From the NCBI GenBank assembly GCA_947166905.1, contig CAMVFZ010000011.1, positions 1 to 58,978 of the forward strand: DNA of 58,978 nt, given 5' to 3'. Positions 1 to 9,466 of this stretch are shown in pieces. Position numbers and translations under genes: made by a program. The DNA comes from an uncultured Prevotellaceae bacterium (GTDB lineage: Bacteria; Bacteroidota; Bacteroidia; Bacteroidales; UBA932). Positions within the stretch are counted from its first letter, which is position 1; every line of letters starts with the position of its first letter. Under the pieces are notes generated by a model. That model saw only the letters and a list, made by a program, of their open reading frames with translations, was not told the DNA's origin and searched no databases.

Positions 1-389
1 CGGGAAGACGATGGATTTGAGGGTGTTTATTCTTACTCGCTAGTTTATCAATTCGGATTTATCGGTGTAATCTCTTGCCCGGGTGTTCTGTGATGATTGC
101 CCGGGCATTGTCATAATGGGGGAGAGGGGCGTTGTGCAATTGCACAACCAAAGGCTCATGAACGATGCTCGAAACACCCGGGAACGATGCCGGAACTTGC
201 CACGCCATAGCATTGGAACCTCGCAAAAACTACTGCAATCTTGAACGTCTGCACAACCGAAATCAACCTTTTTTAATGGTTTATCGAAATTTTATCAGCC
301 TGCATCTAAATTATGTTGTGCAGTGGTTGTGCAAATCTATGCTAAATTGCTCACCTATGATTGATTATCAATTAGTTAGGTGGTATATT
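1..389. other. gene-free region with repeated GTTGTGCA motifs
   Basis: I see no credible gene in this stretch, which lies downstream of mnmE. The octamer GTTGTGCA or its complement occurs five times: 131-138, 141-148 (complement), 250-257 (complement), 315-322 and 326-333. The first pair forms a perfect 18-bp palindrome. CCCGGG occurs three times in the first 185 bases, and the arms CCCGGGTGTT (78-87) and AACACCCGGG (172-181) are inverted copies. The spacing looks like operator or recombinase sites rather than coding sequence. No function is assigned. Confidence 0.5.
131..148. repeat. perfect 18-bp palindrome
   Basis: Two GTTGTGCA half-sites meet head to head in an uninterrupted dyad. Three further half-sites lie within the next 185 bases. 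It could be a binding site for a dimeric DNA-binding protein; nothing in the sequence names that protein. Confidence 0.6.
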
Positions 390-1805
390 CTACTTTCCGA
401 TGCAGTGGTTTTTGAAAATGTGGTGAAGGACGGTGTCGGGAGTGATGTCTTCGCCAAGGATGGAAGAGATTGAAGAGATGGCATCGCGAAGGTCCTGAGC
501 CACCAGATCGGTGGGGGAGGAAGAGGCAAGACCGGTGGCTACATCAGACAGGCAAACACGGGCCTTTTTGAGGGCTTCCAGGTGACGGATATTGGTCACC
601 AAAACTGTGTCTTCTTGTAAATTTACGCTGCCGATGCAGTCCCTGAGGAAACTTTTTAGCTTATCGATGCCGATTTTCTCCAGAGCAGAAATCTCAAATA
701 TAACTATTTGATTTTCAATCGAAGTAACAAAATTGTTTATGATAGTAACATTTTTGTTAGCCCCATTTTTGGACCATTTATTAAGCAGAACAGCCAATTT
801 TTGATTTGTAAAATCGACTTTTGAGACGATGTCCTTAAGAGCCGCCACAGACTCATCGGCCGGAGCCGTCAAATCAATCACGGCAAGCACAATATCGGCC
901 TCGGAAAGCTTCTTTATCGACCGCTGAATACCGGCATTTTCTACAAATTCCGATGTCTCCCTAAGACCGGCAGTATCTATGAAACGGAACAAAACTCCGT
1001 CAATATTCATTGTCTCCTCTATAGTATCGCGGGTAGTTCCCGCAACATCGGAAACGATGGCGCGGTCTTCATTAAGAAGGGTATTCAGCAAGGTACTTTT
1101 GCCGGCGTTTACCGGACCGACGATTGCAACAGGAACACCGTTCTTAATTGCATTGCCCAGTTTGAAAGAAGAGATTAATCTGTCAATATGATCAGATATG
1201 GTAGCAAGCAGGGCCTTGAGTTCTGCGCGATTAGCAAATTCTACCTCTTCTTCACTGAAATCAAGCTCAAGTTCCATCATCGACGCCATCTGCACAAGAT
1301 GGTCGCGAAGCACCCGTAAATCATCTGAATAACCGCCTCTAAGCTGGTTCATAGCTACACGGTGCGCAGCTGCACTGTTACTTGAAATAACGTCTGCAAC
1401 TGCTTCTGCCTGAGACAAATCCATCTTACCTGCAAGGAAGGCACGCTTGGTAAATTCGCCTGGACCTGCAAGCCTGCAGCCAGCTGAGCAATACAGCTCC
1501 ATCAACGTGGAAACAATGTATTTTGAAGCGTGGCAGGTAAGTTCTATGGAGTCTTCCCCAGTATAGGAATGCGGAGCGCGGTAAACTGACACTACAACAG
1601 TGTCCAGAAGGGTACCATCGGCCAGAAAAACCTCTCCGTAACGGAGACGGCCGCCGGGAGTTTCGGATAAGGGAGAGCCCTTGAATTTTACAATTGTATC
1701 GGTTACAACAATTGACAAAGGGCCGCTTATGCGTAAAAGCGACAGCGCACCGGTACCAGGAACGGTGGCCGGTGCAACTATCGTATCTTCTTCAAGATAA
1801 TGCAT
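390..1805 (-). CDS. mnmE: tRNA uridine-5-carboxymethylaminomethyl modification GTPase MnmE
   Basis: MnmE works with MnmG to modify U34 of certain tRNAs. The 471-residue product has the family's usual length. It shows an N-terminal folate-binding region, a helical domain interrupted by a G domain, and the C-terminal CIGK with the conserved cysteine. In the G domain I see the P-loop GPVNAGKS (230-237), TTRD (257-260) and DTAG (277-280). The G4 motif is odd: NKWS (342-345) instead of NKxD, so the guanine-contacting aspartate is missing. The gene starts 25 nt after the rho stop with no promoter-like sequence between, so it is probably co-transcribed with rho. Confidence 0.95.
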   Translation of the reverse strand: MHYLEEDTIVAPATVPGTGALSLLRISGPLSIVVTDTIVKFKGSPLSETPGGRLRYGEVFLADGTLLDTVVVSVYRAPHSYTGEDSIELTCHASKYIVSTLMELYCSAGCRLAGPGEFTKRAFLAGKMDLSQAEAVADVISSNSAAAHRVAMNQLRGGYSDDLRVLRDHLVQMASMMELELDFSEEEVEFANRAELKALLATISDHIDRLISSFKLGNAIKNGVPVAIVGPVNAGKSTLLNTLLNEDRAIVSDVAGTTRDTIEETMNIDGVLFRFIDTAGLRETSEFVENAGIQRSIKKLSEADIVLAVIDLTAPADESVAALKDIVSKVDFTNQKLAVLLNKWSKNGANKNVTIINNFVTSIENQIVIFEISALEKIGIDKLKSFLRDCIGSVNLQEDTVLVTNIRHLEALKKARVCLSDVATGLASSSPTDLVAQDLRDAISSISSILGEDITPDTVLHHIFKNHCIGK

Positions 1806-1830
1806 TTACGCAAATTATTTAAAGTAAATC

Positions 1831-3552
1831 TTAGTCTCTGGGGCTAACCTTGCTCATGTTATCCAAGAGGTCCTGGTTGGTCTTGTAAGAATCCATAAGA
1901 CCAAGCATGAAGTTCATAGCCTCAAGAGGATTCATATCTGCAAGCAGCTTGCGGAGTATCCAAATACGGTTGGCCTGATCAGGGCTGTACAACAGGTCGT
2001 CGCGGCGGGTACTTGAAAGAACCACGTTGACGGCAGGGAAGATACGCCTGTTAGACAGCGTACGATCCAGCTGAAGCTCCATGTTACCGGTACCTTTGAA
2101 TTCCTCAAAGATAACGTCGTCCATCTTGGAACCGGTCTCAGTAAGAGCGGTGGCAAGGATGGTAAGCGAACCGCCACCTTCTATATTACGTGCAGCACCA
2201 AAGAAACGCTTGGGCTTCTGAAGCGCATTGGCATCGACACCACCGGTCAAAACCTTTCCGGAAGCCGGCTGAACAGTGTTGTAGGCGCGTGCAAGGCGGG
2301 TAATGGAGTCAAGCAGGATAACCACATCGTGGCCGCATTCTACAAGGCGGCGAGCCTTCTCCAGAACCATATTGGCAACCTTTACGTGACGCTCTGCAGG
2401 CTCATCGAAGGTAGAAGCGACAACCTCTGCCTTAACGCTGCGCTTCATATCGGTAACCTCTTCAGGGCGCTCGTCAATAAGGAGCACAATCTCATAAACC
2501 TCAGGGTGATTGTCTGCGATAGCATTGGCTATGCTCTTGAGCAGCATTGTTTTACCGGTCTTAGGCTGAGCGACGATAAGTCCGCGCTGACCCTTACCGA
2601 TAGGAGTAAACATATCCACGATGCGGCAGGAATCGTCCTTCTCGTGGCCATGGCCAAGCAAATTGAACTTCTTATCCGGGAAAAGGGGAGTCAGGAAGTC
2701 AAACGGCACGCGGTCACGGATGAATTCAGGCCTGCGACCATTGATATATTTGATGCGCACCAGAGGGAAGTATTTGTCACCCTCCTTAGGCGGGCGGATT
2801 TCTCCTGTAACGGTATCACCAGTCTTCAGTGCATTCTGCTTGATCTGCATCTGTGAAACATAGATATCGTCCGGTGAATTAAGATAATTGTAGTCCGATG
2901 AACGCAGGAAGCCATAGCCATCCTGCATAATCTCAAGCACACCCGTAGCCTCTACGGTACCCTCAAATTCAGGAACCTTGGGGGTCTGCGGCTTCTGCTC
3001 TGCAGCCTGCGGGGCGGGTGCCTCTGCCGGCTGGGCCTGTACGCCTTTCTTACGGCCTTTACGGCCCTTTGCGGGCTGTTCTGCAGCCTGCTGGGGCTGA
3101 GCCTTAGGCTGCTCCGGCTGAGCTGCCGGTGCGGGCTGCTGCGGGGCTGTAGCCTCTTTTACAGGCTCCTTGACTGCCGCCTCCTGGGCGGGTGCCTCTG
3201 CCGGCTGGGCCTGTACGCCTTTCTTACGGCCTTTACGGCCCTTTGCGGGCTGTTCTGCCTGCTGGGGCTGAGCCTTGGGCTGCTCTGCTACCTGCGGCTG
3301 GGCAGGAGCCTCTTTAACCTGCTCCTTGGCTGCCGCCTCCTGCGGCTTCTCCTTCTTGGGACGACCGCGTCTCTTTTCAGGGGCGGGCTTGGCAGCCGGC
3401 TGTTTGCTCTGAATAAGAGCTTCCTGATCTAAAATAGCATATCCAAGCGTCTCCGCTGTCATCTTCTTCGTCACTTTGATTCCAAGGCTGGACGCAAGTT
3501 CTCTTAACTTGTCTTCCGACATGGAATTCAATTCAAATAAGCTATGGGGCAT
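1831..3552 (-). CDS. rho: transcription termination factor Rho with long low-complexity N-terminal insert
   Basis: Rho is the hexameric RNA helicase that terminates untranslated transcripts. The product has 573 residues against about 420 in E. coli. Residues 1-45 match the Rho N-terminal helical domain. Residues 50-192 are an Ala/Pro/Gln/Lys-rich insert with an AT-hook-like RRGRPKKEK (61-69) and two near-identical blocks containing KGRKGRKKG. The cold-shock RNA-binding domain spans about 200-275. The ATPase core has AQPKTGKT (Walker A, 328-335), ERPEE (361-365) and VVILLDS (Walker B, 410-416). Such inserts are known in Bacteroidota Rho proteins. A strong promoter lies at the end of the upstream gene, and mnmE follows 25 nt downstream. 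Confidence 0.97.
   Translation of the reverse strand: MPHSLFELNSMSEDKLRELASSLGIKVTKKMTAETLGYAILDQEALIQSKQPAAKPAPEKRRGRPKKEKPQEAAAKEQVKEAPAQPQVAEQPKAQPQQAEQPAKGRKGRKKGVQAQPAEAPAQEAAVKEPVKEATAPQQPAPAAQPEQPKAQPQQAAEQPAKGRKGRKKGVQAQPAEAPAPQAAEQKPQTPKVPEFEGTVEATGVLEIMQDGYGFLRSSDYNYLNSPDDIYVSQMQIKQNALKTGDTVTGEIRPPKEGDKYFPLVRIKYINGRRPEFIRDRVPFDFLTPLFPDKKFNLLGHGHEKDDSCRIVDMFTPIGKGQRGLIVAQPKTGKTMLLKSIANAIADNHPEVYEIVLLIDERPEEVTDMKRSVKAEVVASTFDEPAERHVKVANMVLEKARRLVECGHDVVILLDSITRLARAYNTVQPASGKVLTGGVDANALQKPKRFFGAARNIEGGGSLTILATALTETGSKMDDVIFEEFKGTGNMELQLDRTLSNRRIFPAVNVVLSSTRRDDLLYSPDQANRIWILRKLLADMNPLEAMNFMLGLMDSYKTNQDLLDNMSKVSPRD
3012..3257 (-). repeat. tandem duplication inside rho (72-bp identical cores)
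   Basis: Positions 3012-3083 and 3186-3257 are identical over 72 bases, and similarity continues beyond them with a 3-bp indel, giving a repeat period of 174 bases. It encodes the duplicated [19 protein letters not shown] segment of the Rho insert. Identity at silent positions points to a recent duplication or ongoing homogenisation. Confidence 0.9.
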
Positions 3553-3646
3553 ATTATGTTGATAATAAATTAATTATATTCTCTCGGAAGGGCTCCGCAA
3601 TGTGCAGGAATGCACAGAAAATTGCATCAGAGCCATAACGACCTTG

Positions 3647-3677
3647 CAAATATACAAATAAAAAATGAATCGGCAAA
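3647..3677 (-). promoter_or_regulatory. rho promoter (TTTG-N19-TATATTTG)
   Basis: On the minus strand TTTG (3674-3677) is followed after 19 bases by TATATTTG (3647-3654), a perfect match to the Bacteroidota -33/-7 consensus. It ends exactly at the stop codon of the lptD-like gene and gives rho-mnmE their own start about 90 bases before the rho ATG. Confidence 0.8.
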
Positions 3678-6452
3678 CTAGTTATCCCAGTAACTTGAGC
3701 TCTTGCGATAACGCAGCAAGTCTGCCAAAGCAGAAGCATTGGCCGCAATACGGAAGCTCCAGCTCTGCCACTTTCCAAAAGGCACCCACTGCACTGAAAT
3801 ATTGAAACAGTGAAGGTCGTAAGCGGCCGAAACCTGGGACGTAGTAATCTTACCCGCCATAAGGTCAAGACCGGAAGTAGCGTTGATGTTCAACTTTGGC
3901 GTGAGCTTAATATTGCCCGTAATGCCAAGCGTTTGCGTGTATCTGTTGTTCTCTATCAGCTTTTCGTTGGTATACTGATAGGAACGTGTCATACTGAAGC
4001 TGTAGCTAAAGTTGACGGACCAGGGAACATTGGGGTTGGTATAGTAAAGCCAACCGCCAGGAATGTATTCTCCTGTCACAGGATGATAGTAGATTCGCCT
4101 GTAATAATCGGCAGTAGCCTGATTACCGTCGTTGCTGCCAGGCCCGCCGGTTGTCTTGGAACCGTCGTTGCCATTGTATTTTCCCTCTCCAGACAAGGAA
4201 TAAGACGTAGAGAAGCTGGCTCCCGTAAACCTGAGGAGGTGGAAGATACCGTGCTGGGCCACCTGGAATTTATTGTACTTGCGGCCCCTGTAGTCAACGG
4301 CATAAGGGTCGAAGTTAAGGTTACCGTTGATACCCAGCTTGCCAAAGATGTTAGTAGAGAAGCTTACGCCCACATTGTTCATCTTTAGCGAGTCTGCCAA
4401 CAGATTATATCCGGTGTTAATAGTCAGGTTATCAATCAGTTTCACCTTTTTCACACCCTTTCCGGTAGTATCCCTAAGATCACGGACCTTAGCCTCGAAG
4501 TTATTGCCGATGGAAAGGTTGATGGTGGCCGATTTACCCCTGCCGGGAGGGGAGTACATCTGGCCGGAATAGATGTTATACTGGTATTCCTTATCCTGCC
4601 CGGAAGCATCGGTATAATACAAGGTCCTGTAGCCATTGAAGGCCGTAGCCTTATCCGGACTGAAGGAAATGCTCAATGACGGAGAAATTACGTGCCTGAT
4701 GGCCTGGATCTTCTTATTCTTACCAAAATTCAGTATACCGTAAATCCTGGTACTCATGTTCACGGAGAAGGAATAATTGTGCGTAGCGCCAAAGTGCCCG
4801 AACTGCTTACCTTCCACAAGCTCTACCTTGTCCGTTTCTTCGTTGTAAGCATATTCGTTCTTCCTGAAGAACCAGGTCATACCATAGTTTACCGAAGGGT
4901 TCACATTCAAATACTTAAACAGTGTGAATCCCGGCAGGCCGATGGTAAAGTTATGCTGCATACCATTCTGGAACTTATTAAGGAAGCCTTCCTTCATGAA
5001 CTCTGATGACTTGAAGGAAACCCTGTTTTGCAGAGTGGTATTGTATGCAAAGGAAATCTGCTCATAGAACTTCTCCTTACCAACGCGATTCTTCTTTTTA
5101 AAGGGATAGAAGCGGGATATGGAAAAAGTGATATTAGGCAGGGTGAATGAATAAGAGCTGTCCCTTGAATTCTGGCTGTGCAGCATGTTCACGGACAGGT
5201 TATATTTTCCGTTCCAGTTCTTGCTGAACGAAACTGAAGATGAGGCCTGGTTCTGCAAAGCCTCCGTTACAGAGCGGGAATTATACCTGCTGCTGGAAGG
5301 GCTGGAGAAGTTCACAGAGGCACTGAACGATGTTCCCGGGATGAACTTGCTGTCCTGGCTATGGGACCATCTAACCTGGAAGTTCCTGGTCTGGAAAAAG
5401 TCCGTACTGCCCCTCAGACCCGTCTGGTCGTTGGAATACAGGATGGAAAAGTTACCGTTGAACTTGTAGTTAACCTTGTACCTTGAGTTGATATCCAGGC
5501 TCCATGAACCCAGGGTATAGTAATCGCCAGTCACCGACAGGTCCAGGTGGTCTCCGAATACAAAGTACATACCCATATCCCTTAGATAGAAACCACGGGC
5601 ATTCTCTTCTCCGAAGGTAGGCATCAGCAGGCCTGTGGCACGATTAGGACGTTTGGGTATGAAGCCGAAGGGAATGGCAATCGGCAGCGGAACGCCCTCT
5701 ATCACCGGCCATGCCGGACCGAACACCGTCTTCCTGGACGGTTTTGTAAGCACTCGTGCCGATGTCAAATGCAGATAGTAATGAGGATGCTCAAGGTCGC
5801 AGACCGTATACTGGCCACCCTTGATGTTGATGGACTTGTCCTCAAGCATCTTGATCTTGGTACCCTGCAGCAGGCCTTCCTCCTGCTGGGTAATCATATT
5901 GGTGATGCGTGCGCGGCGGGTATTGAAGTTATACCGCAGCTCTTCCATCTTGTAGGTATCCTTGCCCTGGGTCATCTCCGGCAGGCCCTTCCATTCACCC
6001 GTCAGGGTATCCAGTACGCCTGTAGCATGCACAATTCCGGTCTTCATGTCGTATTCCATGTAGGCGGCGGATAGTTTCATGTCTCCGTAGGTAACGGTGA
6101 CATCACCGTAATATCGGCGCTTGCGCTGGCCGTCGGCAAAGATATCGACTACCGAGTCCTTGGCTGTGGAGAATGCGGGGAATTCAAGGGAACTGTGCTT
6201 CTGCATGGCCACGGAGTCCAGTTTGAACAAGGAATCCGCCCTGTGAAGGGAATCGCGCAAAGCCTTGATTGAATCCGATACGACAATGCTGTCCCTGTTA
6301 AAGGCAACGCTCTGGGAAAAGACCTTCTTGCCCTTTTTGGGTTTCTGCGAATATGCATCTGTCTGTCCTGCAAAGAAAAGCACCAGACAAAGGGCCAGCA
6401 GCGCCGGTACTTTTATCCAGTTTATATTTCCAAGACTCTTCCTTAAGGACAT
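3678..6452 (-). CDS. LptD/OstA-like outer-membrane LPS-assembly protein
   Basis: The 924-residue product looks like the Bacteroidota form of LptD, the outer-membrane protein that inserts lipopolysaccharide. It begins with a cleavable signal peptide (hydrophobic residues about 15-33, then TDAYSQ). A periplasmic OstA/LptA-type beta-jellyroll follows at about 105-260. The remainder is rich in alternating aromatic and polar strands typical of a large beta-barrel. GVPLPIAIPFGFIP is the family-like junction between jellyroll and barrel. The gene has its own promoter, divergent from the amidase. I assign the family rather than firm functional equivalence to E. coli LptD. Confidence 0.82.
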   Translation of the reverse strand: MSLRKSLGNINWIKVPALLALCLVLFFAGQTDAYSQKPKKGKKVFSQSVAFNRDSIVVSDSIKALRDSLHRADSLFKLDSVAMQKHSSLEFPAFSTAKDSVVDIFADGQRKRRYYGDVTVTYGDMKLSAAYMEYDMKTGIVHATGVLDTLTGEWKGLPEMTQGKDTYKMEELRYNFNTRRARITNMITQQEEGLLQGTKIKMLEDKSINIKGGQYTVCDLEHPHYYLHLTSARVLTKPSRKTVFGPAWPVIEGVPLPIAIPFGFIPKRPNRATGLLMPTFGEENARGFYLRDMGMYFVFGDHLDLSVTGDYYTLGSWSLDINSRYKVNYKFNGNFSILYSNDQTGLRGSTDFFQTRNFQVRWSHSQDSKFIPGTSFSASVNFSSPSSSRYNSRSVTEALQNQASSSVSFSKNWNGKYNLSVNMLHSQNSRDSSYSFTLPNITFSISRFYPFKKKNRVGKEKFYEQISFAYNTTLQNRVSFKSSEFMKEGFLNKFQNGMQHNFTIGLPGFTLFKYLNVNPSVNYGMTWFFRKNEYAYNEETDKVELVEGKQFGHFGATHNYSFSVNMSTRIYGILNFGKNKKIQAIRHVISPSLSISFSPDKATAFNGYRTLYYTDASGQDKEYQYNIYSGQMYSPPGRGKSATINLSIGNNFEAKVRDLRDTTGKGVKKVKLIDNLTINTGYNLLADSLKMNNVGVSFSTNIFGKLGINGNLNFDPYAVDYRGRKYNKFQVAQHGIFHLLRFTGASFSTSYSLSGEGKYNGNDGSKTTGGPGSNDGNQATADYYRRIYYHPVTGEYIPGGWLYYTNPNVPWSVNFSYSFSMTRSYQYTNEKLIENNRYTQTLGITGNIKLTPKLNINATSGLDLMAGKITTSQVSAAYDLHCFNISVQWVPFGKWQSWSFRIAANASALADLLRYRKSSSYWDN

Positions 6453-6458
6453 ATTCTA

Positions 6459-6489
6459 TTTCTATTATCTATCTTTTTTGCTATATTTG
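6459..6489 (+). promoter_or_regulatory. amidase promoter (TTTC-N19-TATATTTG)
   Basis: TTTC (6459-6462) and TATATTTG (6482-6489) are 19 bases apart and predict a start near 6496, about 17 bases before the TTG start codon of the amidase. The promoter is interleaved with the divergent one for the lptD-like gene. Confidence 0.7.
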
Positions 6490-6496
6490 CAACCTA

Positions 6497-6528
6497 CAAA
6501 GATAAGACCATTTTGAGACATTCACAAA
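6497..6528 (-). promoter_or_regulatory. lptD-like gene promoter (TTTG-N20-TATCTTTG)
   Basis: On the minus strand TTTG (6525-6528) precedes TATCTTTG (6497-6504) by 20 bases. It overlaps the first codons of the amidase, so the two envelope genes share a compact back-to-back control region. Confidence 0.75.
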
Positions 6529-7688
6529 TACACTTTAGATTCTTGCTCGCAATTATTGCGGGCTTAGTGTTGCTCTGGCATCCTTGTGCTGCCCAGAACG
6601 GGGCAATTAAGACGGTATGCATCGACGCTGGACACGGCGGCCACGACGGCGGCTGTACCCGCAAGGACAGTGGCAAAACTTATAAGGAAAAGGACATCAC
6701 CCTGGACCTTGCAAAAGAGCTCGCCACCCAGATTACAACTGCGTATCCGGATGTCACTGTGGTACTTACGCGCAGCGAAGACGTTTATGTAACCCTTAGC
6801 GGAAGAGGCAAGATTGCCAACGGCGCCAAGGCGGATCTTTTTATTTCCATCCACATAGACGCCACAAAGAATACCGCCGCCAAGGGCTTCTCCATCCATT
6901 GCCTTGGTCAGTCCCGCGACAAAAACAGGGACCTCTTCAAATATAATATGGATGTTTGCCGCAGGGAGAACGAAGTTTTCTCTTTGGACGAGGATAAGCC
7001 CGCGGAGTTGGACCCCAACGATCCCGCATCGGCAATGGTATTCAGTCTTATGCAGAACGTCCATCTTGAGCAGAGCCTTATGTTTGCAGAGGATGTGCAG
7101 CGCGAGATGCGTAAAGGCCCCATCAAAACGGACAGGGGAGTATGGCAGAACCCCTTCCAGGTACTATGGGTTACGTCCATGCCGGCTGTCCTCATTGAGT
7201 GCGGCTTCCTTTCCAATGACTCTGACCGCAAGATACTGAAAAGCGACGATGGCAAGCAAAAGATAGCAGCCGCCATTTTCAGGGCCTTCAAGACCTATAA
7301 AACAAGATTTGACGCAGAGGCCGATGGTTCTGTGATCGTACCCGAAAAGACTGCCGTTCCTGAAAAGGAAGAGAAGACCGTAACCAAGCAAGAGGAGCCG
7401 GTAAAAGCAACAGTAGAGGAAGTTAAAGCAGAAGAGAAAACCGTCAAAGACAATGGTATTCTGTACGGGGTACAGGTGATGGCTTCCGGCAAGCTGCTAA
7501 GCAAAAATGACAAAGCCTTCAAAGGCCACAAAGTTACCATAGTAAAATCCGGCAAACTCTATAAATATGTGCTTGATGCCGGGCCGTCAGAAGAGAAAGC
7601 AAGAAAAAATTTAAAAACGATTAAAAAAACGTTTCCTCAAGCCTTCCTTGTAAAGACTGATGGCACTACTACAGAAATGGTCCGGTAA
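6513..7688 (+). CDS. N-acetylmuramoyl-L-alanine amidase with C-terminal SPOR-like domain
   Basis: This is a secreted Amidase_3 zinc enzyme that cleaves the amide bond between MurNAc and the peptide stem during cell separation. The signal peptide is residues 1-27 (ending HPCAAQ). Zinc-site signatures are IDAGHGGHDGG, ISIHIDA and VLIECGFLSN. A Lys/Glu/Val-rich linker follows, then a C-terminal stretch (YGVQVMASGK onward) that looks like a SPOR domain, which binds denuded glycan at the septum. The start is a TTG: no ATG precedes the signal peptide, and the promoter -7 box ends at 6489. The 391-residue length is normal for the family in this phylum. Confidence 0.9.
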   Translation: MRHSQIHFRFLLAIIAGLVLLWHPCAAQNGAIKTVCIDAGHGGHDGGCTRKDSGKTYKEKDITLDLAKELATQITTAYPDVTVVLTRSEDVYVTLSGRGKIANGAKADLFISIHIDATKNTAAKGFSIHCLGQSRDKNRDLFKYNMDVCRRENEVFSLDEDKPAELDPNDPASAMVFSLMQNVHLEQSLMFAEDVQREMRKGPIKTDRGVWQNPFQVLWVTSMPAVLIECGFLSNDSDRKILKSDDGKQKIAAAIFRAFKTYKTRFDAEADGSVIVPEKTAVPEKEEKTVTKQEEPVKATVEEVKAEEKTVKDNGILYGVQVMASGKLLSKNDKAFKGHKVTIVKSGKLYKYVLDAGPSEEKARKNLKTIKKTFPQAFLVKTDGTTTEMVR

Positions 7689-8001
7689 AGTAGCTTTTTA
7701 AAACGATTTGCCGTTTGTGTAACGCGGAAAAATCTTGAATTCGTTAATTTAGATTGATTCCAAATTAAAAACAATGCAAATCAATAAGTTAGAGAGATTA
7801 AATCATTATAAATCGCTGATTATCAAGCGCTTTGATAAATGATATAAAATCGCCTTTCCTTACATTAATAAACGAATAAAAAAATTTAATTGCAATAGAA
7901 AAAACGATTTTTTATAAAAAATTTTTACACCACATTTGCAAAGTCATCGAGGGAAACGTTTTAGTAACCTTTGGTGACTTTTTTGACCCAATAAAAGGAA
8001 C
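7689..8001. other. AT-rich spacer upstream of dnaA
   Basis: This is 313 bases of very AT-rich DNA between the amidase and dnaA. No gene is visible. I found no clear TTATCCACA-type DnaA boxes and no consensus promoter; CACATTTG near 7930 is the nearest -7-like sequence. The dnaA position makes this a place to test for an origin, but the sequence itself does not show one. Confidence 0.4.
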
Positions 8002-9420
8002 ATGCAGCAAGCAGAACACATAACAGTTTGGAACAACTGCCTGAGGATCATTGAGCAAATCATTGAGCCCCAGAAGTTCGATATGTGGTTCAAGCCGCTG
8101 CGTCCGGTTGCATTCAAGGATTCAAACCTTACACTGGAGGTTCCCACCAACTTCTTCCGCGAGTACCTGGAGGATACATACCTTGACCTTATAAAGAAAA
8201 CTATGCACCGCGTCATCGGCGCCGATGCCAAACTTTTCTATCAGGTCCGTCCCGTATCCAACCAGCAGGCCATGGAATATCCGGCCGCCCAGGGTACCGC
8301 ACCCGTCAACAAGAGCGTATCGGTAAATACCTATCCCAACAACGGTAATCCGGGAGCTTTCGTATTCCCCGGCCTCAAGAGGGTGCAGATCAACCCCAGG
8401 CTCAACCCCGTCTATTGTTTCAACAACCTTATAGAAGGTGAGTGCAACAAACTGGGTATTACCGCAGGAGAAAGCATTGCAAACGCCCCGGGAACAACTT
8501 CATTCAACCCCTTGTTCCTCTTTGGCGGCCCTGGTCTTGGTAAAACCCACCTGGCCCAGGCCATCGGTATTTCTATTAAAGAGAAGTATCCGGACCTCAT
8601 CGTCCTGTATGTTACAGGCAACGAGTTCAAACTGCAGTACATGGATGCTGTAGGTGTCCGCAACAAGCTTACGGATTTCCTTGCATTCTATATGAAGATA
8701 GATGTTCTTATCGTAGACGATATCCAGGACCTCATCGGTACCGGAACACAGAATGCGATGTTCAATATCTTCAACCATCTACACGAGAACGGCAAACAGC
8801 TTATATTTACATCAGACCGCGCTCCGGTAGACCTCCAGAACTTTGAGGAAAGGCTTCTTTCCAGAATGAAATGGGGTCTGTCCGCAAGACTCAGCAAGCC
8901 TTCTTACGAGACCAGGCTTGAGATGCTCAAGGCAAGGAGCTTCAGGGAAGGTGTAAAGATAGACCAGGAAGTTCTGGAATGGCTGGCAAGCAGGATCCAA
9001 TCCAACTTCAGGGAGCTTGAGGGCGTTCTTATTTCCCTTATCGCACACGCTACATTATCGCACAAACCTATTTCCATAGACCTCGCACGTGAAGTTACCG
9101 GCAATCTGGTCGGTGAAGAAAGCAAGGCGGTTTCTATGGATACCGTTCAAAAGACAGTCTGCGATTACTTCGGAATAACAAGGGAAGACCTTGTATCCCA
9201 ATCCAGGAAACGGCAGATAGTTCAAGCCCGGCAAATTGCAATGTACATGAGCCGCAACATGATTAACTGCTCTCTTAACACAATCGGGTCTGAGATGGGA
9301 GGCAGAGACCATGCAACGGTAATGCACGCCTGCAATCAGGTAGCGGATTTGGTCGCAACAGACAAACAATTCAAACAATACGTTAATGATATAGAAAAAA
9401 TCCTTGTCTCCGTTAGGTAG
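8002..9420 (+). CDS. dnaA: chromosomal replication initiator protein DnaA
   Basis: DnaA binds oriC, melts the origin and loads the helicase. The 472 residues hold domain I (1-80), a short linker, the AAA+ domain with GGPGLGKT (Walker A, 175-182) and VLIVDD (Walker B, 235-240), and domain IV with the signature MGGRDHATVMHA near the C-terminus. All landmark motifs are intact. The ATG at 8002 gives the conserved N-terminus and follows the AT-rich spacer. pepD begins 46 bases downstream and may be read through from this transcript. Confidence 0.98.
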   Translation: MQQAEHITVWNNCLRIIEQIIEPQKFDMWFKPLRPVAFKDSNLTLEVPTNFFREYLEDTYLDLIKKTMHRVIGADAKLFYQVRPVSNQQAMEYPAAQGTAPVNKSVSVNTYPNNGNPGAFVFPGLKRVQINPRLNPVYCFNNLIEGECNKLGITAGESIANAPGTTSFNPLFLFGGPGLGKTHLAQAIGISIKEKYPDLIVLYVTGNEFKLQYMDAVGVRNKLTDFLAFYMKIDVLIVDDIQDLIGTGTQNAMFNIFNHLHENGKQLIFTSDRAPVDLQNFEERLLSRMKWGLSARLSKPSYETRLEMLKARSFREGVKIDQEVLEWLASRIQSNFRELEGVLISLIAHATLSHKPISIDLAREVTGNLVGEESKAVSMDTVQKTVCDYFGITREDLVSQSRKRQIVQARQIAMYMSRNMINCSLNTIGSEMGGRDHATVMHACNQVADLVATDKQFKQYVNDIEKILVSVR

Positions 9421-9466
9421 ATGGGGATTTTTTTCGCTTAACCCAAAACACACCTTACAAAATAGA

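Noticed and set aside
360..370. Fourth copy of the ~77-nt palindrome
   Set aside because: ATTGATTATCA matches the complement of the outer arm exactly, but the sequence beyond it does not align with the repeat.
165..473. 102-codon plus-strand frame
   Set aside because: It extends into mnmE on the opposite strand, has no recognisable features and runs across the GTTGTGCA motifs.
7689..8001. Replication origin next to dnaA
   Set aside because: No clustered DnaA boxes or 13-mer array can be seen; AT-richness alone is not enough, and dnaA and oriC are often apart in this phylum.
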